From positions 235,380,201 through 235,444,200 of the forward strand of contig NC_133649.1 of assembly GCF_009905375.1 (NCBI RefSeq): a stretch of 64,000 nucleotides of DNA, written 5' to 3'. A program made the position numbers and the translations under genes. The first letter of the stretch is position 1. Each line of letters opens with the position of its first letter. Shown one piece after another: positions 1 to 12,301 of the stretch. The notes below the pieces were generated by a model. That model was not told the origin of the DNA. It ran no database searches and saw nothing but the letters and a program-made list of their open reading frames with translations. This DNA is from Apium graveolens. Its lineage: Eukaryota; Streptophyta; Magnoliopsida; Apiales; Apiaceae.

Positions 1-1050
1 TAATGCTTGAATTTAATCCAATTAAACTTCTGAAAATTCCTAAAATTCCTAGAATTAATTCAGAATTAATTAATCAATTAATTCAATTAATAAATAAATT
101 ATTCTTCGCAGATATAATTTATTTTCTTAATTAAATTAGATGACTTAATTAATTAATAGAGAATTAATTCTAGTCTTGAGCAGCAACCATTCTTCTTCAA
201 ATCTTCTGAAAATCACTGAAAATTATGAATCAATTCCACCACTTCAACGTTGACACTCGATGTACTGTCTGGTTCATGAGTGACTAACTTCCGTGACGTT
301 TCTTCATGTCTTGACTTTGACACTTTGATTTTCTTCAGATTAAATCCTTGTAATTTATTGATACCCTGACGAGATCTCTGTCACTCGATTAAATCCACGA
401 TCTTGATTTATATCACTGAGGCATGATCAACTTCTTGAACTTCTTCCAGTGAATTAACTCCTCAAGTCTATAGATGAACCTTGTTTCTGAATCCTTTGAC
501 AGATATTACTTTGCGAGATCTCTCTGACGGTCGATCCACTATTTACTTATTACATTCTTATTTGAGTTGAGTTGAATCCTCGAATATACAAATAGGCTAT
601 GACATATGACTTACAGGGACTTAACATAATTGATGCCTATTCAACTTCTATCTTAATTGTGGATGTTTGGTAGAATGGTATTAGTACAATGAAAGTTGGC
701 TTTTATCAGTTTCGTGTTATTCGATTAATATCATCACTGTTACATGCTAAGGGTAATAACAATAGCTATTGAAGGAAGTAGTAATGAAGTTGTGATCTCA
801 TGAGTGTTTTAATATTGTTAATTCAAGTGTTAATTAAGTGGTTAATTATAGTAGTTAATTGTAGTTAATAATTAGTTAATCAACTCTAAATGTTACTGTC
901 TTAAGATTGAGAAGTAATCATACATTGGTGAGTGAGTTTAATTGGACATAATATGTCTGAGTCTCTGTGGGAACGAACTAGAAAGTATTCTATATTACTT
1001 GCGAACGCGTATACTTGCGTGTGTTATTAGTGCGTGTTTTCACCCTAACA
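1..1050 (+). repeat. Athila-like 5' LTR (3' portion)
   Basis: Non-coding AT-rich sequence that ends in CCCTAACA six bases before a PBS, as expected for the 3' end of a 5' LTR. The left end lies outside the window, so length and age cannot be judged, and no matching 3' LTR is present because the element is cut at about 5365. Attribution to Athila rests on the coding region downstream. I see no gene here. Confidence 0.75.
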
Positions 1051-1056
1051 AGTTTT

Positions 1057-1074
1057 TGGCGCCGCTGCCGGGGA
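1057..1074 (+). other. Primer binding site, tRNA-Asp type
   Basis: TGGCGCCGCTGCCGGGGA matches, with one difference, the complement of the 3' end of plant tRNA-Asp as I recall it. This is the usual primer of Athila-group gypsy elements. It sits six bases after the LTR end. Confidence 0.75.
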
Positions 1075-1188
1075 CTCGGCGTATTTGTTTAGTTTATGTA
1101 CTTACCATCAATGGTCATTAGGACTCAGTGATTAAGACGTGTGTACTTATTATTTCCGGTTGTGTTTCAGGTACTTTAGTGAGCGTTT

Positions 1189-2528
1189 ATGCAAACTCAT
1201 TCTCGTACTCGCAAGAGGACTTTAGATACAACTGAGGAGACAGACGAAGTTCTTGATATTCCGGAGAAGATAGATTTTGATGAGTCGGATTCAGGAAGTG
1301 AGCAGAAAGAACCATTAATCATGGGTGATCGTATTGTTCCGGCAGATCCAGCTCTTATGGACTTTTATCGGCCTAAAATTGATGACATTCAGTCTAGCAT
1401 CATGCACCCGGCTATTGAGGCCAATAACTTTGAAATCAAGCCGGGCACTATTTAGATGGTGCAGAATTCTGTTTCTTTCGGTGGTGCTACGACTGAAGAC
1501 CCCAACATGCACATAAGGAATTTTGTCGAGATTTGTAGTACTTTCAAATACAATGGTGTGACTGATGAGGCTATCAAGCTGAGGCTTTTCCCATTCTTTC
1601 TGAGGGATAAAGCTAAGGACTGGTTACATTCTGAACCAGTTGGGTCCATCACTACTTGGCAAGATCTTGCACAAAAGTTCCTGGTGAAGTTTTACCCAAT
1701 GGTGAAGACTGCGGCTATGAGGATTGATCTTACTCAGTTTGCGCAGCTACCTACAAAATCTATGTGCGAAGCTTGGGAGCGCTACAAGGAGATGTTGAGA
1801 AAGTGTCCACATCATGGAATGCCTGATTGGATGGTGATCACTGGTTTCTATAATGGTTTGGGGGCCCAATCTCGGCCCATGCTCGATGCAGAAGCTGGAG
1901 GCGCCTTGTGGGCCAAAAGCTATACTGAGGCTTATAATCTTATTGAGGCTATGGCTGCAAATGAGCATCAAAACCCAACTCAAAGGATGATGCCTGGGAA
2001 GGTAGTAGGTATTCTGGAAGTTGATGCAGCCATAGCTATTGCAGCGCAGCTCCAAGCGCTATCTATGGAGGTCGATTCTCTAGCCACCTATGGGGTCAAT
2101 CAGATAGTTATGGTCTGTGAGCTTTATGCAGGTTCTCATGCTACGGATCAGTGTTCTCTTGTTAACGAATCTGTTCAGTACGTGAACAATATCCACGACA
2201 ACAGCAGCCTGTGCCAGCTACTTATCATCCTAACAACAGAAATCATCCAAATTTCAGCTGGAGTAATAATCAAAATGTTATTCAGCAACCAAATCAGCAA
2301 GGCGTGAGTAAACAGTTCAATCCACCTGGATTCCAGCAACCGCAACATTATGCTCAAAGGCAATCATATCCTCAACAGGGAGGTGCAGCTACACCCACTA
2401 GTGCTGATTTTGAGGAACTTAAGTTGTTGTTCAAGAGTCAGGCGGTTTCTATCAAGACCTTGGAAAATCAAATCGGTCAAATAGCCAATGCAGTACTCAA
2501 TCGTCAATTCTGGCACACTTCCCAGTGA
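1189..2528 (+). pseudogene. gag: Athila gag (decayed)
   Basis: Structural capsid-like protein of a Ty3/gypsy retrotransposon. The first ATG after the PBS opens MQTHSRTRKRTLD. An in-frame TAG at 1453 interrupts it, and the next segment continues in the same frame into a typical plant retrotransposon gag domain (RLFPFFLRDKAKDWL around 1585, then TWQDLAQKFLVKFYP). After about 2200 the reading frame shifts and an Asn/Gln/Pro-rich linker (2211-2528) is read in another frame. I see no clear CCHC knuckle, as in other Athila gags. One stop and at least one frameshift make it non-functional. The family call is secure and exact ends are approximate. Confidence 0.8.
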
Positions 2529-3447
2529 CACTGAAGTGTCAGGCAGGAAGGAAGCTAAAGAGCAAGTCAAGGCTATTACCTTAAGGTCTGGGAAAGTTGT
2601 TGATGCTGAGAAAGCAAAAGAAGGAGAAGCTGAAGTTGGTGATGAAGACACTAAGGAAAAGGAGAAAGCGGCGGAATCAAGGAAGACTACTATTGAACAC
2701 ACTCTGCCTGAGGGTAATACAGGGGAGAAACAGCTCTATCCTCCACCACCTTTCCCTAAGAGATTGCAACAACAAAAGCTGGATAAGCAGTTCAGTAAGT
2801 TTCTGGAGGTGTTCAAGAAACTTCACATCAATATACCTTTCGCTGAGGCTTTGGAGCAAATGCCTAGTTATGTGAGATTCATGAAGAGTATTCTTTCAAG
2901 GAAGGTAAAACTGGATGACCTTGAGACCATTGCTCTAACGGAAGAATGTAGTGTTATGCTGCAGCAAAAGTTACCTCCAAAGCTTAAAGATCCAGGTAGC
3001 TTCACCATTCCTTGCACTATTGGCAAGTTTTCTTTCGACAAGTGCCTTTGTGATTTGGGAGCAAGCATCAATCTGATACCGTTGTCGATCTTCAAAAAGT
3101 TAAACTTGCCTAATCCAAAGCCCACCTACATGTCTCTATAATTGGCTGATCGTTCTATTACTTACCCAAGAGGCATAGTGGAGGATGTGCTAGTAAAGGT
3201 GGATAAGCTCTGCTTTCCTGCAGACTTTGTTATTTTGGATTTCGAGGAAGATAAGAAGATTCCCATAATCTTGGGAAGACCTTTCTTGGCTACTAGCCGT
3301 ACCTTGATAGATGTGCAGAAAAGTGAACTTACAATGCGGGTGCAGGATCAGGATGTGACATTCAATGTATTCAAAGCAATGAAATTCCCTACAGAAGACG
3401 AGGAGTGCTTAAAAGTGGATTTGATTGATTCTGCGGTTATGTCATAA
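2488..3447 (+). pseudogene. Athila protease region
   Basis: Starts with a Lys/Glu-rich charged linker, followed by a retroviral-type aspartic protease. The motif LCDLGASINLIPLSIFKKL near 3045-3100 carries the D-x-GAS active site typical of Athila, and IPIILGRPFLATSRTLIDV near 3260-3310 is the second conserved block. A TAA at 3139 splits the region in an otherwise continuous frame. The product would cleave the Gag-Pol polyprotein, but stops here and elsewhere make it a relic. Confidence 0.8.
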
Positions 3448-5365
3448 CTTGATCATATGCTAATGTCTATTGTATTAGAGAAGGCCCTAGTGGGGGATTT
3501 TGACAGTGATGATGAGGATGGCAATGAGCAACTATAATATCTTAATGCTTCTCCCTGGAGGCGAAAGCTAGACATACCGTTTGAATCTCTTGGTGCTTCT
3601 GACCTTAAAAATACTGAAGGAAAGCTTAAACCATCTATTGAGGAAGCACATACCTTGGAGCTTAAGCCATTGCCTGAACACTTGAGGTATGCTTTTTTAG
3701 GTGATGCATCTACTCTACCGGTTATTATTGCATCTGACCTTTTAGGTAGTGAGGAGGACAAGCTCTTAAGGATTTTGAGAGAATTCAAATCGGCTATCAG
3801 GATGGACTATAGCAGACATTAAAGGGATCAGCCCTTCATATTAAATGCATAAGATTCTGCTAGAGGAGGGTAGTAAGCCGACTGTTGAGCAACAGCGCAG
3901 ACTTAATCCTATCATGAAAGAAGTGGTGAAGAAAGAAATTCTGAAGTGGGTAGATGCAGGAATCATTTATCCTATTTCTGACAGTTCTTGGGTGAGCCCC
4001 ATGCAATGCGTACCTAAGAAATGAGGTATTACTGTGGTAGCAAATGAGAAGAATGAGCTCATCCCCACTCGAACAGTCACAGGATGGAGAGTATGCATGG
4101 ATTACAAAAAGTTGAACAAGGCCATAAGGAAAGATCACTTCTCGCTTCCGTTTATTGATCAGAAGCTTGACAGGTTGGCCGATCATGAGTATTATTGTCT
4201 TCTGGATGGCTATTCAAGGTATAATCAGATTTGTATTACACCAGAGGATCAATAAAAGACTACCTTCACTTGTCCATTTGGCACGTTTGCTTTTTACAGA
4301 GTTTCATTTGGATTATGTGGCGCACCAGCCACTTTTTAGAGATGTATGATGGCTATATTCTCTGACATGATTGGAAATAATGTCAAGGTGTTCATGGACG
4401 ACTTCTCCGTCTTTGGACATTCGTATAATAAATGTTTGAATAATCTTCGTGCAGTACTCAAAAGGTGCGTGGAAACTAATTTGGTGCTTAATTGGGAAAA
4501 ATGTCATTTTATGGTGCGTGAAGGCATTATTCTTGGGCATAAGGTCTCTAGCAAGGGTCTTGAGGTGGACAAAGCCAAGGTGGGAGTCATTGAAAATATT
4601 TCACCACCTATTTCTGTAAAAGGAATCCGTAGTTTTCTTGGTCATGCGGGTTTTTATCGGCGTTTCATCAAGGACTTTTCGAAGATATCTAAGCCACTGT
4701 GCAACTTGCTTGAGAAGGATGTGCCTTTCAAATTTGATGATGACTGCTTAACGGCATTCGAGACTCTTAAGAAGAGTTTGATAACTGAACCAGTTTTTAC
4801 AGCACCTGATTGGACAGAGCCTTTTGAGATGACGTGTGATGCGAGTGATTATGCGGTGGGCGCAGTTCTTGGACAGCGCAAGAATAATCTTTTTCATGTG
4901 GTCTACTATGCTATCAAGACCTTAAATGGGGCCCAAATGAACTACACCACTACTGAAAAGGAGCTCTTGGCGATAGTGTTTGGTTTCGAAAAATTTCGAT
5001 CTTATTTGCTTGGGACAAAGGTGACAGTGTTCACTGATCATGCAGTCATTCGCTATTTGGTTTCCAAGAAGGATTCGAAGCCGAGACTCATTTGTTGGGT
5101 GCTCTTGCTACAAGAATTTAAGTTAGAGATCAAGGATCGAAAAGGTACTGAAAATTAAGTTGCTGACCATCTCTCTAGATTAGAGAATCCCGAGTCTACT
5201 TCACATGATAAGACAATGATCAACGAATCTTTTTCGGATGAGCAGTTGTTCGCAGTTCAGGACGAAGAGCCATGGTTCGCAGATATTGTGAATTATCTTG
5301 TCAGCAATATAATGCCTCCTAATAAGTATCTGAATCCAATGTCTACGCTAAACAGAAAATCCTGT
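3448..5365 (+). pseudogene. pol: Athila reverse transcriptase-RNase H (integrase lost)
   Basis: After a linker, RT blocks appear in order: IYPISDSSWVSPMQCVPKK (about 3963-4020, ended by TGA), TGWRVCMDYKKLNKA (about 4080-4125), LDGYSRYNQI, and the catalytic FMDDFSVFG (about 4391). RNase H follows with [14 protein letters not shown] (about 4834), [13 protein letters not shown] and [11 protein letters not shown] (about 5026), then a recognisable pre-integrase linker to about 5365. Stops at 4022, 4253 and 5156 and several frameshifts are present. Homology stops abruptly where a minus-strand gag begins, so integrase and the 3' LTR are missing. This is an old, truncated copy. Confidence 0.85.
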
Positions 5366-6062
5366 AAAACTCCGCAAAAGAAGGCGGTCCCTCATGCGTC
5401 AAATCATCCAATTCCCAGGTAGCACTCATCAAAGCAGACTGTAACCTTTGCCTCATCATATAATCTGGATGTAAGGCGGCTAACGGTCCTCGGTCTCTCT
5501 GATCAAATAAATGCATAATCTCCCTACACTGAGCTCTCTAATACTCAACGTCCTCTCTCATAACCATGTACTCATGGTACAGTACCATATGTGGTTGTGC
5601 AACAGGTCACACTGACTTCTGTGACGGAACCCTCGGCATCCCTGCACCCTGCTGTGGTAACCCCAACTGTAAATCCACATCATGCTCACCCATCCTCTCA
5701 ACTAATATCATCTGAAATATGTCTGGCTTTGGGGCATGTACTGGTATAGGAGGTAACACTGGTGGTGGTGAAAGCTCTGGCTCAATCCCCGGTATAAACT
5801 GATGCTCTACCGGAAGAGGAAGTGGGATCATCGGCTCAAAGAACTCTAATGGATCAAACATCTCTATAGGGTCATGGACTATCCCCTGTACTGGAGGTAC
5901 TGGCTCCTGTGGCAATGGTGGTGGAGGTAGAAGAGGAGGAAGCATGAACTCAGATATTGGTGGCACAACTGGTGCGACTGGCCTGGTGACTGTCCTCTCA
6001 GAAGAAGCCGAATAACCTGACGATGCCATCGGACAATATACCAAAGAAAGAAGAAAGATCAC
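5366..6062 (-). pseudogene. gag: Gypsy gag N-terminal part, Pro-rich
   Basis: Read right to left from a likely ATG at 6029 (MASSGYSASSERTVTRPVAP). The first 140 residues are very rich in Pro, Leu and Val (for example LPPLLPPPPLPQEPVPP). After a stop at about 5607 the frame continues through a helical gag-like segment (EYMVMREDVEYQRAQCREIM, then ALHPDYMMRQRLQSALMSA) to the junction with the Athila remnant. Distance and orientation relative to the PBS at 6208 and the LTR beginning at 6224 support gag of a minus-strand gypsy element. Everything downstream (rest of gag, pol, 3' LTR) is gone. The lineage is not certain; a chromovirus is likely. Confidence 0.6.
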
Positions 6063-6207
6063 TAAATCATTCCTAGAACTAATACCTTCATATCCTAATC
6101 TTATCTAAATCCTAACACTACTCTTCCTATTTGACTATTCATATCCTATGTGATCTCCCTATCTTATCTTAACCCTAATGTTCTTATTTTCAGGGACCAA
6201 ACCTACA

Positions 6208-6220
6208 GCTCTGATGCCAA
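6208..6220 (-). other. Primer binding site, initiator tRNA-Met type
   Basis: The minus strand reads TTGGCATCAGAGC, close to the common plant TGGTATCAGAGC complement of initiator tRNA-Met, three bases from an LTR end (TGTAACG on +). This sets the element's direction as minus. Confidence 0.75.
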
Positions 6221-6223
6221 ACC

Positions 6224-6726
6224 TGTAACGCCCTCCAGACCTGGGGTATAAGTCTGGGGGTTACTAGCTAATCACCAAACCTGTATAATCTGATTAACAA
6301 ATAATAAAAAATGAATCTAAACCTCTTTAACACTAACCAGGATCTTTTTAGGTTGAAGTATAAAAATAAGAACCAGTAACTACTGTATTACAAACCAGAT
6401 TCAAAATCGTACAAACTCTCTTTATTACAAACCATTGTCTAACCAGTTTTAAACTAATTTCATCTTTTATTCAACCACACACACTAACTATCTACACTCC
6501 ACCTGTTCGGGCAACTCAAAGCTTTTTTCCTAGATTGGGATCAATACCTTGGGTATGAGAGGATCCCGAGGCTTGACCCGCTTCTTTACCACTCGAGTCC
6601 TGATGGGTTTATATTCCTTCTTAACTGAAAACAATACGGTGAATAACAACAAAAAGGGGTGAGCCAAAAATTGCTCAACAAGTCCACAAAATATAAACAG
6701 TGTTTAAGAAGTTTAAGCGAATCGCT
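6224..6726 (-). repeat. Minus-strand gypsy 5' LTR, PBS-proximal part
   Basis: Begins TGTAACGCCCTCCAGACC directly beside the PBS and is non-coding up to the insertion point of Angela-1. The LTR resumes at 15295. The far end at 18262 (CCAGACGTTACA) gives a 7-bp inverted terminus TGTAACG/CGTTACA. Total LTR length without the insert would be about 3.5 kb, long but within the range of chromovirus LTRs. Confidence 0.6.
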
Positions 6727-8257
6727 TGTTAGTGTTTGTGCCCTAGAGACAACACTATTATGTTTATATTATGAAACATTTGGATTATTAATTCTGATTA
6801 TATGGATTATTCTTTAGTAATTTATTATATCTTTATTTTTTGTGATAAGATGTTAGATTAATAAATGTCCTTGGAATATGATATGTAATTTTATATCTCT
6901 AAGTACATGACAAAGAAATGGGATTATGAGAATAGTATCGATATTCCTAAAGATCCCTAGTCGAGTATTATTATTAAGGGAGAATAATAATGCATTAAGA
7001 CTAGTGTGAATGTTGACTGATGATCACATCTCATTGATCATAGGTATAGTGATACTAAAGTCAAAACACAGGCACATGTATTATATACATGGTGTTGGAA
7101 GACCCAATGTGTGATTCTACATGTTTGTTGTGTCATAAGTAATTCTCACAGTGATAATGATGTATTGGTCCTTAGACTTGAAATCATTATATTTCTATAT
7201 AAGAATTAATATACTTTGGTTGCATTAAAAGTTACCTTTGACCGGGTGATGATAAAAGTGTATATTGGGTATATTATGAATCATATGAGAAATATGAATG
7301 ATCTAGAAAGGATTTAACCCTCCTATTTTAGGAGTGATATTATTGGTCTCTTGTTTGAGTTAGACTATGAAATGCATGGCCATGCTCAAATGTTGATTTG
7401 ATGTTATAGTCTACTCATCGATCAAGGAAACCTGGATTAAATTATGAAGAGGATGACACATAACATGCTTCGAATTTAATCTATAATATATGGTTAAAAG
7501 GATTATAGTACATTGTACATTGTATATTATACACAAAAGGTTTAATCGATCACCGATTTAATTATTATTACTTGGGTAACAATGATGTATTACTAGATGT
7601 CGCTCATTGTTTATGATTTTAAATTCGATTTAAAATTGTTGCCAACGTAATAATAACCTAAAGGGTCGCACAAAGAATGATTGGAGGATTATTTAATTTA
7701 AATTCGGATTTAAATTAAATGTAAGTAATTCAAATTATTTCTAATTAATTAAGTGTGACTTAATTAATTAAGTAAATAGGAAATTCGAATTTAATATTAA
7801 ATCCGAAATTAAGTTATTGGATGATTAAGTGAGACTTAATAATACAATAATTAGAATTTCGAATTTAATAATAATAATAACTCTAAAATTAAGTTTAGGG
7901 TTGGAGGCCCAATAGCTCTTGCCTATATAATATCTTTTTCTAATAGAATCAGAGTTACATGTTTTATTTGATAAAACATAAACCCTAGCAGCTTGAAGAG
8001 ATATAGAGAGAGCAAGAAGGCGGCCTCAAGAACGTGCTAGTACACACCCATCCCCCGGGCGATCATTCATGTGGATACCTTCAAGGCGTAGATCGTTCCA
8101 GCGACGGACTACGTGGTGATCATTCAAGACCTCCATCTTTCCATTAACATAAAACTTCTTAAGGTAAACATACTGAACTACGAATTAAATATTATTTTTC
8201 GCATGGATAGAATTAAATTTATGTTTTCGTTGCGTTTATGTGCTATAAAACCCTTCA
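6727..8257 (+). repeat. Angela-1 5' LTR (1531 bp)
   Basis: Starts TGTTAGTGTTTGTGCCC and ends AAAACCCTTCA, just before the PBS TGGCATCAGAG at 8259-8269. A TATA-like CTATATAATATC lies at about 7923. Compared with the 3' LTR it lacks about 25 bases (present at about 15224-15248), which looks like a small deletion in this copy. Confidence 0.9.
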
Positions 8258-10137
8258 ATGGCATCAGAGTTACTTGTGAAAAGTTTTTAATTCGTTTATG
8301 TGTTTAACCATTTTCGATATATGAGTATGTACGTGATTCGCCATGATTTGATGTTGATATAATATGCTTGTATATGTATGGTTTTGAATGTATGATATTC
8401 ATGTGAGTTGTATAATCATAAGATGATTATGTAATCTGTATATATACTAATATATACATGATTTATGTTTGTTCTAATAATGAGAATCATATTAGATACG
8501 GATTCTGAATTGGCTGCTACAGATTTGCTGAAATCTGTGTCTAGGTGTCCGATTTACGCAAACGAATGCCCTATTCCATAGGTAAACGAGCGTCTGAACA
8601 AAACTGATAGTTAAAGCTATCAACGACTCGTCTGTAAGGCGTTTGACGTTGTTTACTGCCCGTAAACAGTGATTCTTGTTTTTCTGATTTGATTCTTATT
8701 TTTGTCATTTTTTTTATGATTAGAACATGGATAATATGATATGTTAAGATCGTATTATGTGTTTTAACATGCTTTTATGTGTTGTATGAGCATGGTGGAT
8801 GGTTATGGCCTTTCGACCTTAGTGTAATGGTTGTGGTTTTGGTTTTAAATACGACTTGCATGTCGTCAATCTTTGTAATCATAAATCTCGAATGTAACTC
8901 GAGTTATTCTTGTAAGTTCATTAGATTAGTTTTACTTTCAATCATGTAATATAATTGAAGACTCAAGAAGGCTATCCAATGTAGGTGATTCAAAGAAGAA
9001 GACGAGACATACAAGGAGTCTAAACAAAGAAGAAGACGAGGCATGCAAGAAGTCTAAACAAAGAAGAAGACTTATGTAATAAGTAGTTGTATTTATTTCC
9101 ATCTCCACATTAGATTGACCTTGATCTTTATCATGAGCTTGATAAAGAACACATAGGATGGGGCCATAACCAAACACATTTACTTTATTGCACTTTACAT
9201 ATTAATGTATGAATGTATGTATAGAATAGTTAATGATGCATGCTTTAATTAGATTAATCATGCATGAATGTATGTATTAGATACGTCACCCATGCCATGC
9301 CTAAAAAAGATAAAATATGTAACGAATCAAGTTTTTAAAATTTACAAACGATTATGAGATTCTCGTGTTTATGAAACACAGAATGAAATAAGAATCTTCT
9401 TTATTTCCGACATAGGGCGATTTTGTCAACAACGGGTTCATAGAACTTGTAAGGCTGTGGGTTTTAAGCGAGACCGATGTGACTCCTCCACTACCTGGAA
9501 ATCAAACCATTGACGAGTATTGATTTGAAGTATTTTATTCAAGGAAAAATTGGGAATATCTTTATAATGGGATCATGATCGTTATAATACTAACAAAACC
9601 CTAATGTTTATATTAAGTTATTTAGATGCCTTCCAATATGTCCAACGCGTTAACCCCTAGATCGATAAGGAGTGGGTTCGCCAGAGCGAAGTACTCCCAT
9701 CTATCGTGGGATGGCGTGTTGAAGTATATGATACTTTTAGACCTTTGGGTTTTAACTTAACTAAGTTACCACAATAGGATTGTGAACTTAGAGGCATAGA
9801 GTTTGGTGAGATGTATTGGATAAATAAGAATAAATGTTGTTCCACTAAACTATCCAAGAGTTATATAGTTGATATAATTGACAAATGTTGTCTACCTTAT
9901 TGAATCATATTTTAGGAGTAAAGCCAAAGCTGAACTAAAACGTTATGAAAATTTGGATCTTGGCTCACTAGAAAGTATATAGAAGATACTCTTTCCGAAT
10001 TAATAGTTAGGGCTATTAATTTGATAAAATAGTGGGAGATATATATTTTGAATATATATGAATAATCACTTGAACATAATTTAATAATCATCTGTAAACT
10101 AATTTATTTTATACATTTTAAACATTGTAGTTATCAA
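8258..10137 (+). other. Angela-1 PBS and untranslated leader
   Basis: About 1.9 kb between LTR and gag with no convincing ORF. The PBS is at 8259-8269. Two imperfect direct repeats of a GAAGAAGACGAG-type unit lie at about 8990-9070. Positions 9415-9512 hold a block that is about 94% identical (by eye) to the leader of Copia-2 on the other strand (33940-34038). A hairpin-like motif resembling repeats in the Copia-2 leader occurs at about 9286 and 9700. These features may be packaging or translation signals, which is inference. Confidence 0.75.
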
Positions 10138-12301
10138 ATGGCAATCAATTCAAACAACTTCTCTGTGTGATCAGTCCTTGAGAAGGACAAGCTGACAGGA
10201 ACAAACTTCCTTGACTGGCAGAGGAACTTTAGGATTGTCCTCAAACAAGAGCGCAAGCTCTATGTCATAGATATCCCTCGCCCTGCACCTCTCACTGAAG
10301 GAGCATCCCGTGCTCAACATAATGTTTATCAGAAACTTATCGATGATGACACGGATGTTCAATGTCTCAAGTTAGCGACCATGTGCTGAACTTCAGAAAC
10401 AACATGAAAATATGGATTCTTATGATATGATTGAGCACCTTAAACGTATGTTTGAAGGACATGATCGTCAGGAGAGTTTTGATACTTTTAAATCATTGCA
10501 TGCATGTAAGCAGGGAGAACGTGATCCGGTTGGACCGCATGTTCTAAGGATGATTGGGTATATTGAGTACCTTGCCAAGTTGGGTGCCCCGATTGCTGTG
10601 GAGCACCAGATTGATCTAATTTTGCAATCTTTAAACAGCAGTTATTCTCAATTTGTGATGAATTACAATATGAATGAGATAGATAAGAACCCCACCGAAC
10701 TGTTGGCTATGTTGAAAACTGCTGAGACCAACGTTGAGAAGACATCCCCTGCTCCCATGTTGATGGTGAATAAGGGGAAGGACAAAGGAAAGGGTAAATG
10801 GAAAGGCAAGAGGAAGATGGGATCTAAATCGAATGCCAATCCGAAACCTAATCCGACCAAGGCTTTAAAGCCTAAAGGTGGTGTTCCAAAGGTTGGTGAT
10901 TATCACTATTGCAAGAAACCAGGTCATTGGAAGAGGAACTGTCATGCTTATTTGGAGGATCTGAAGAAGAAGAAGGCTGTTGTTACTGCTTCTGATTCAG
11001 GTATTTATGTTATTAAAGTCAATTTATCTACTTCTACATCTTGGGTATTACATACTGGATGTGGTTCTCATATTTGTATAAATGTACAGGAACTGCAGGG
11101 AAGTAGGACATTGGCGAAGGGAAAAGTCGACCTACGAGTTGGCAATGGAGCAAAGGTTGCTGCTTTAGTTGTAGGGACTTATTGTTTATCGTTGCCCGCT
11201 AGGCTTGTTTTAGAACTAGATAACTATTTTTACATGCCTGCGATTTACAGAAACATTATTTTGGTTTCTTGTTTAGACAAGAAAGGTTTTTCATTTTTGA
11301 TTCAGAACAATAGTTGTTCCTTTTTATTCAATAATGTTACCTACGGGATTACACATTTGTTTAATGGTTTATATGTTCTTGATATAGATACTCCTATCTA
11401 TAACATAAATAATGATAATAAACGTATTAAGATGAAAGACTCAAATCAAACATACCTTTGGCATTGTCGTTTAGGTCACATAAATGAGAAACGCATTTCC
11501 AAATTATATAAAGATGGTTACTTGGATAAGTTTGATTTTGAATCATACGAAGAATGCAAATCTTGTCTCATTGGAAAAATGGCTAAAGCTCCTTTTACCG
11601 GACAAGGTGAAAGGGCCACCGAACGATTAGGACTTATACATAGTGATGTATATGGTCCAATACGTACGATGGCAAGAGGTGGCTTTTACTACTTCATTAC
11701 TTTTACTGATGATTTCAGTAGATATGGATATGTGTATCTTTTGAAGAACAAATCCGATTCTTTTGAAAAGTTCAAAGAATACAAGGCTGAAGTGGAAAAG
11801 CAAACAGGGGAAAGTATAAAATTTCTACGATCAGATCGTGGAGGAGAATACTTAAGCCTCGAGTTTAAAGGTTTCTTGAAGGAGTGTGGTATCGTATCAC
11901 AACTTACTCCTCCTGGAATGCCTCAATGGAATGGAGTTTCTGAGAGGAGAAATCGTACCTTGTTGGACATGGTGCGATCGATGATGAGTCTAGAAGATCT
12001 TCCAATAAGTTTCTGGGATTATGCTCTAGAAACGGCTACATATACACTAAACCGAGTTCCAACTAAATCGTTTCAAAAGACTCCATATGAGATATGGACT
12101 GAGAAATGTCACAGCATGTCTTTTATGAAAGTATGGGGATGCGAAGCATTTGTGAAACACTTGGTGACTGACAAGCTGGGACCAAAATCGGATAAATGTT
12201 ATTTTGTGGGATATCCTGAAGAAACTAAAGGGTATAGTTTCTATAATCCTACCGAGAACAAAGTGTTTGTTGCTCGAACCGATGTATTTCTTGAAAGATA
12301 A
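10138..12301 (+). pseudogene. gag-pol: Angela-1 gag-protease-integrase
   Basis: The polyprotein starts at ATG 10138, but TGA is the tenth codon (about 10168) and a frameshift near 10387 follows. From 10412 the frame is open to 12301: copia gag (ESFDTFKSLHACKQGERDP), a zinc knuckle at about 10903-10945 in which the first Cys is Tyr (YHYCKKPGHWKRNC), then protease with LHTGCGSHIC, where the catalytic Asp is His (CAT at 11051). Integrase has HCRLGHINEKRI, CKSCLIGKM, SDVYGP, SDRGGEYLS and PQWNGVSERRN. A frameshift ends the block near 12299. Lesions in both knuckle and protease show this copy cannot mature its own proteins. Confidence 0.9.

Noticed and set aside
1057..1074. tRNA-like words at PBS sites (also 6208, 8259, 35115, 41295, 52487, 58847)
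   Set aside because: They match only the 3' end complement of a tRNA, with no cloverleaf nearby; they are primer binding sites, not tRNA genes.
8938..9177. Minus-strand 79-codon frame in the Angela-1 leader
   Set aside because: Overlaps leader repeats of an element on the other strand; no recognisable product.
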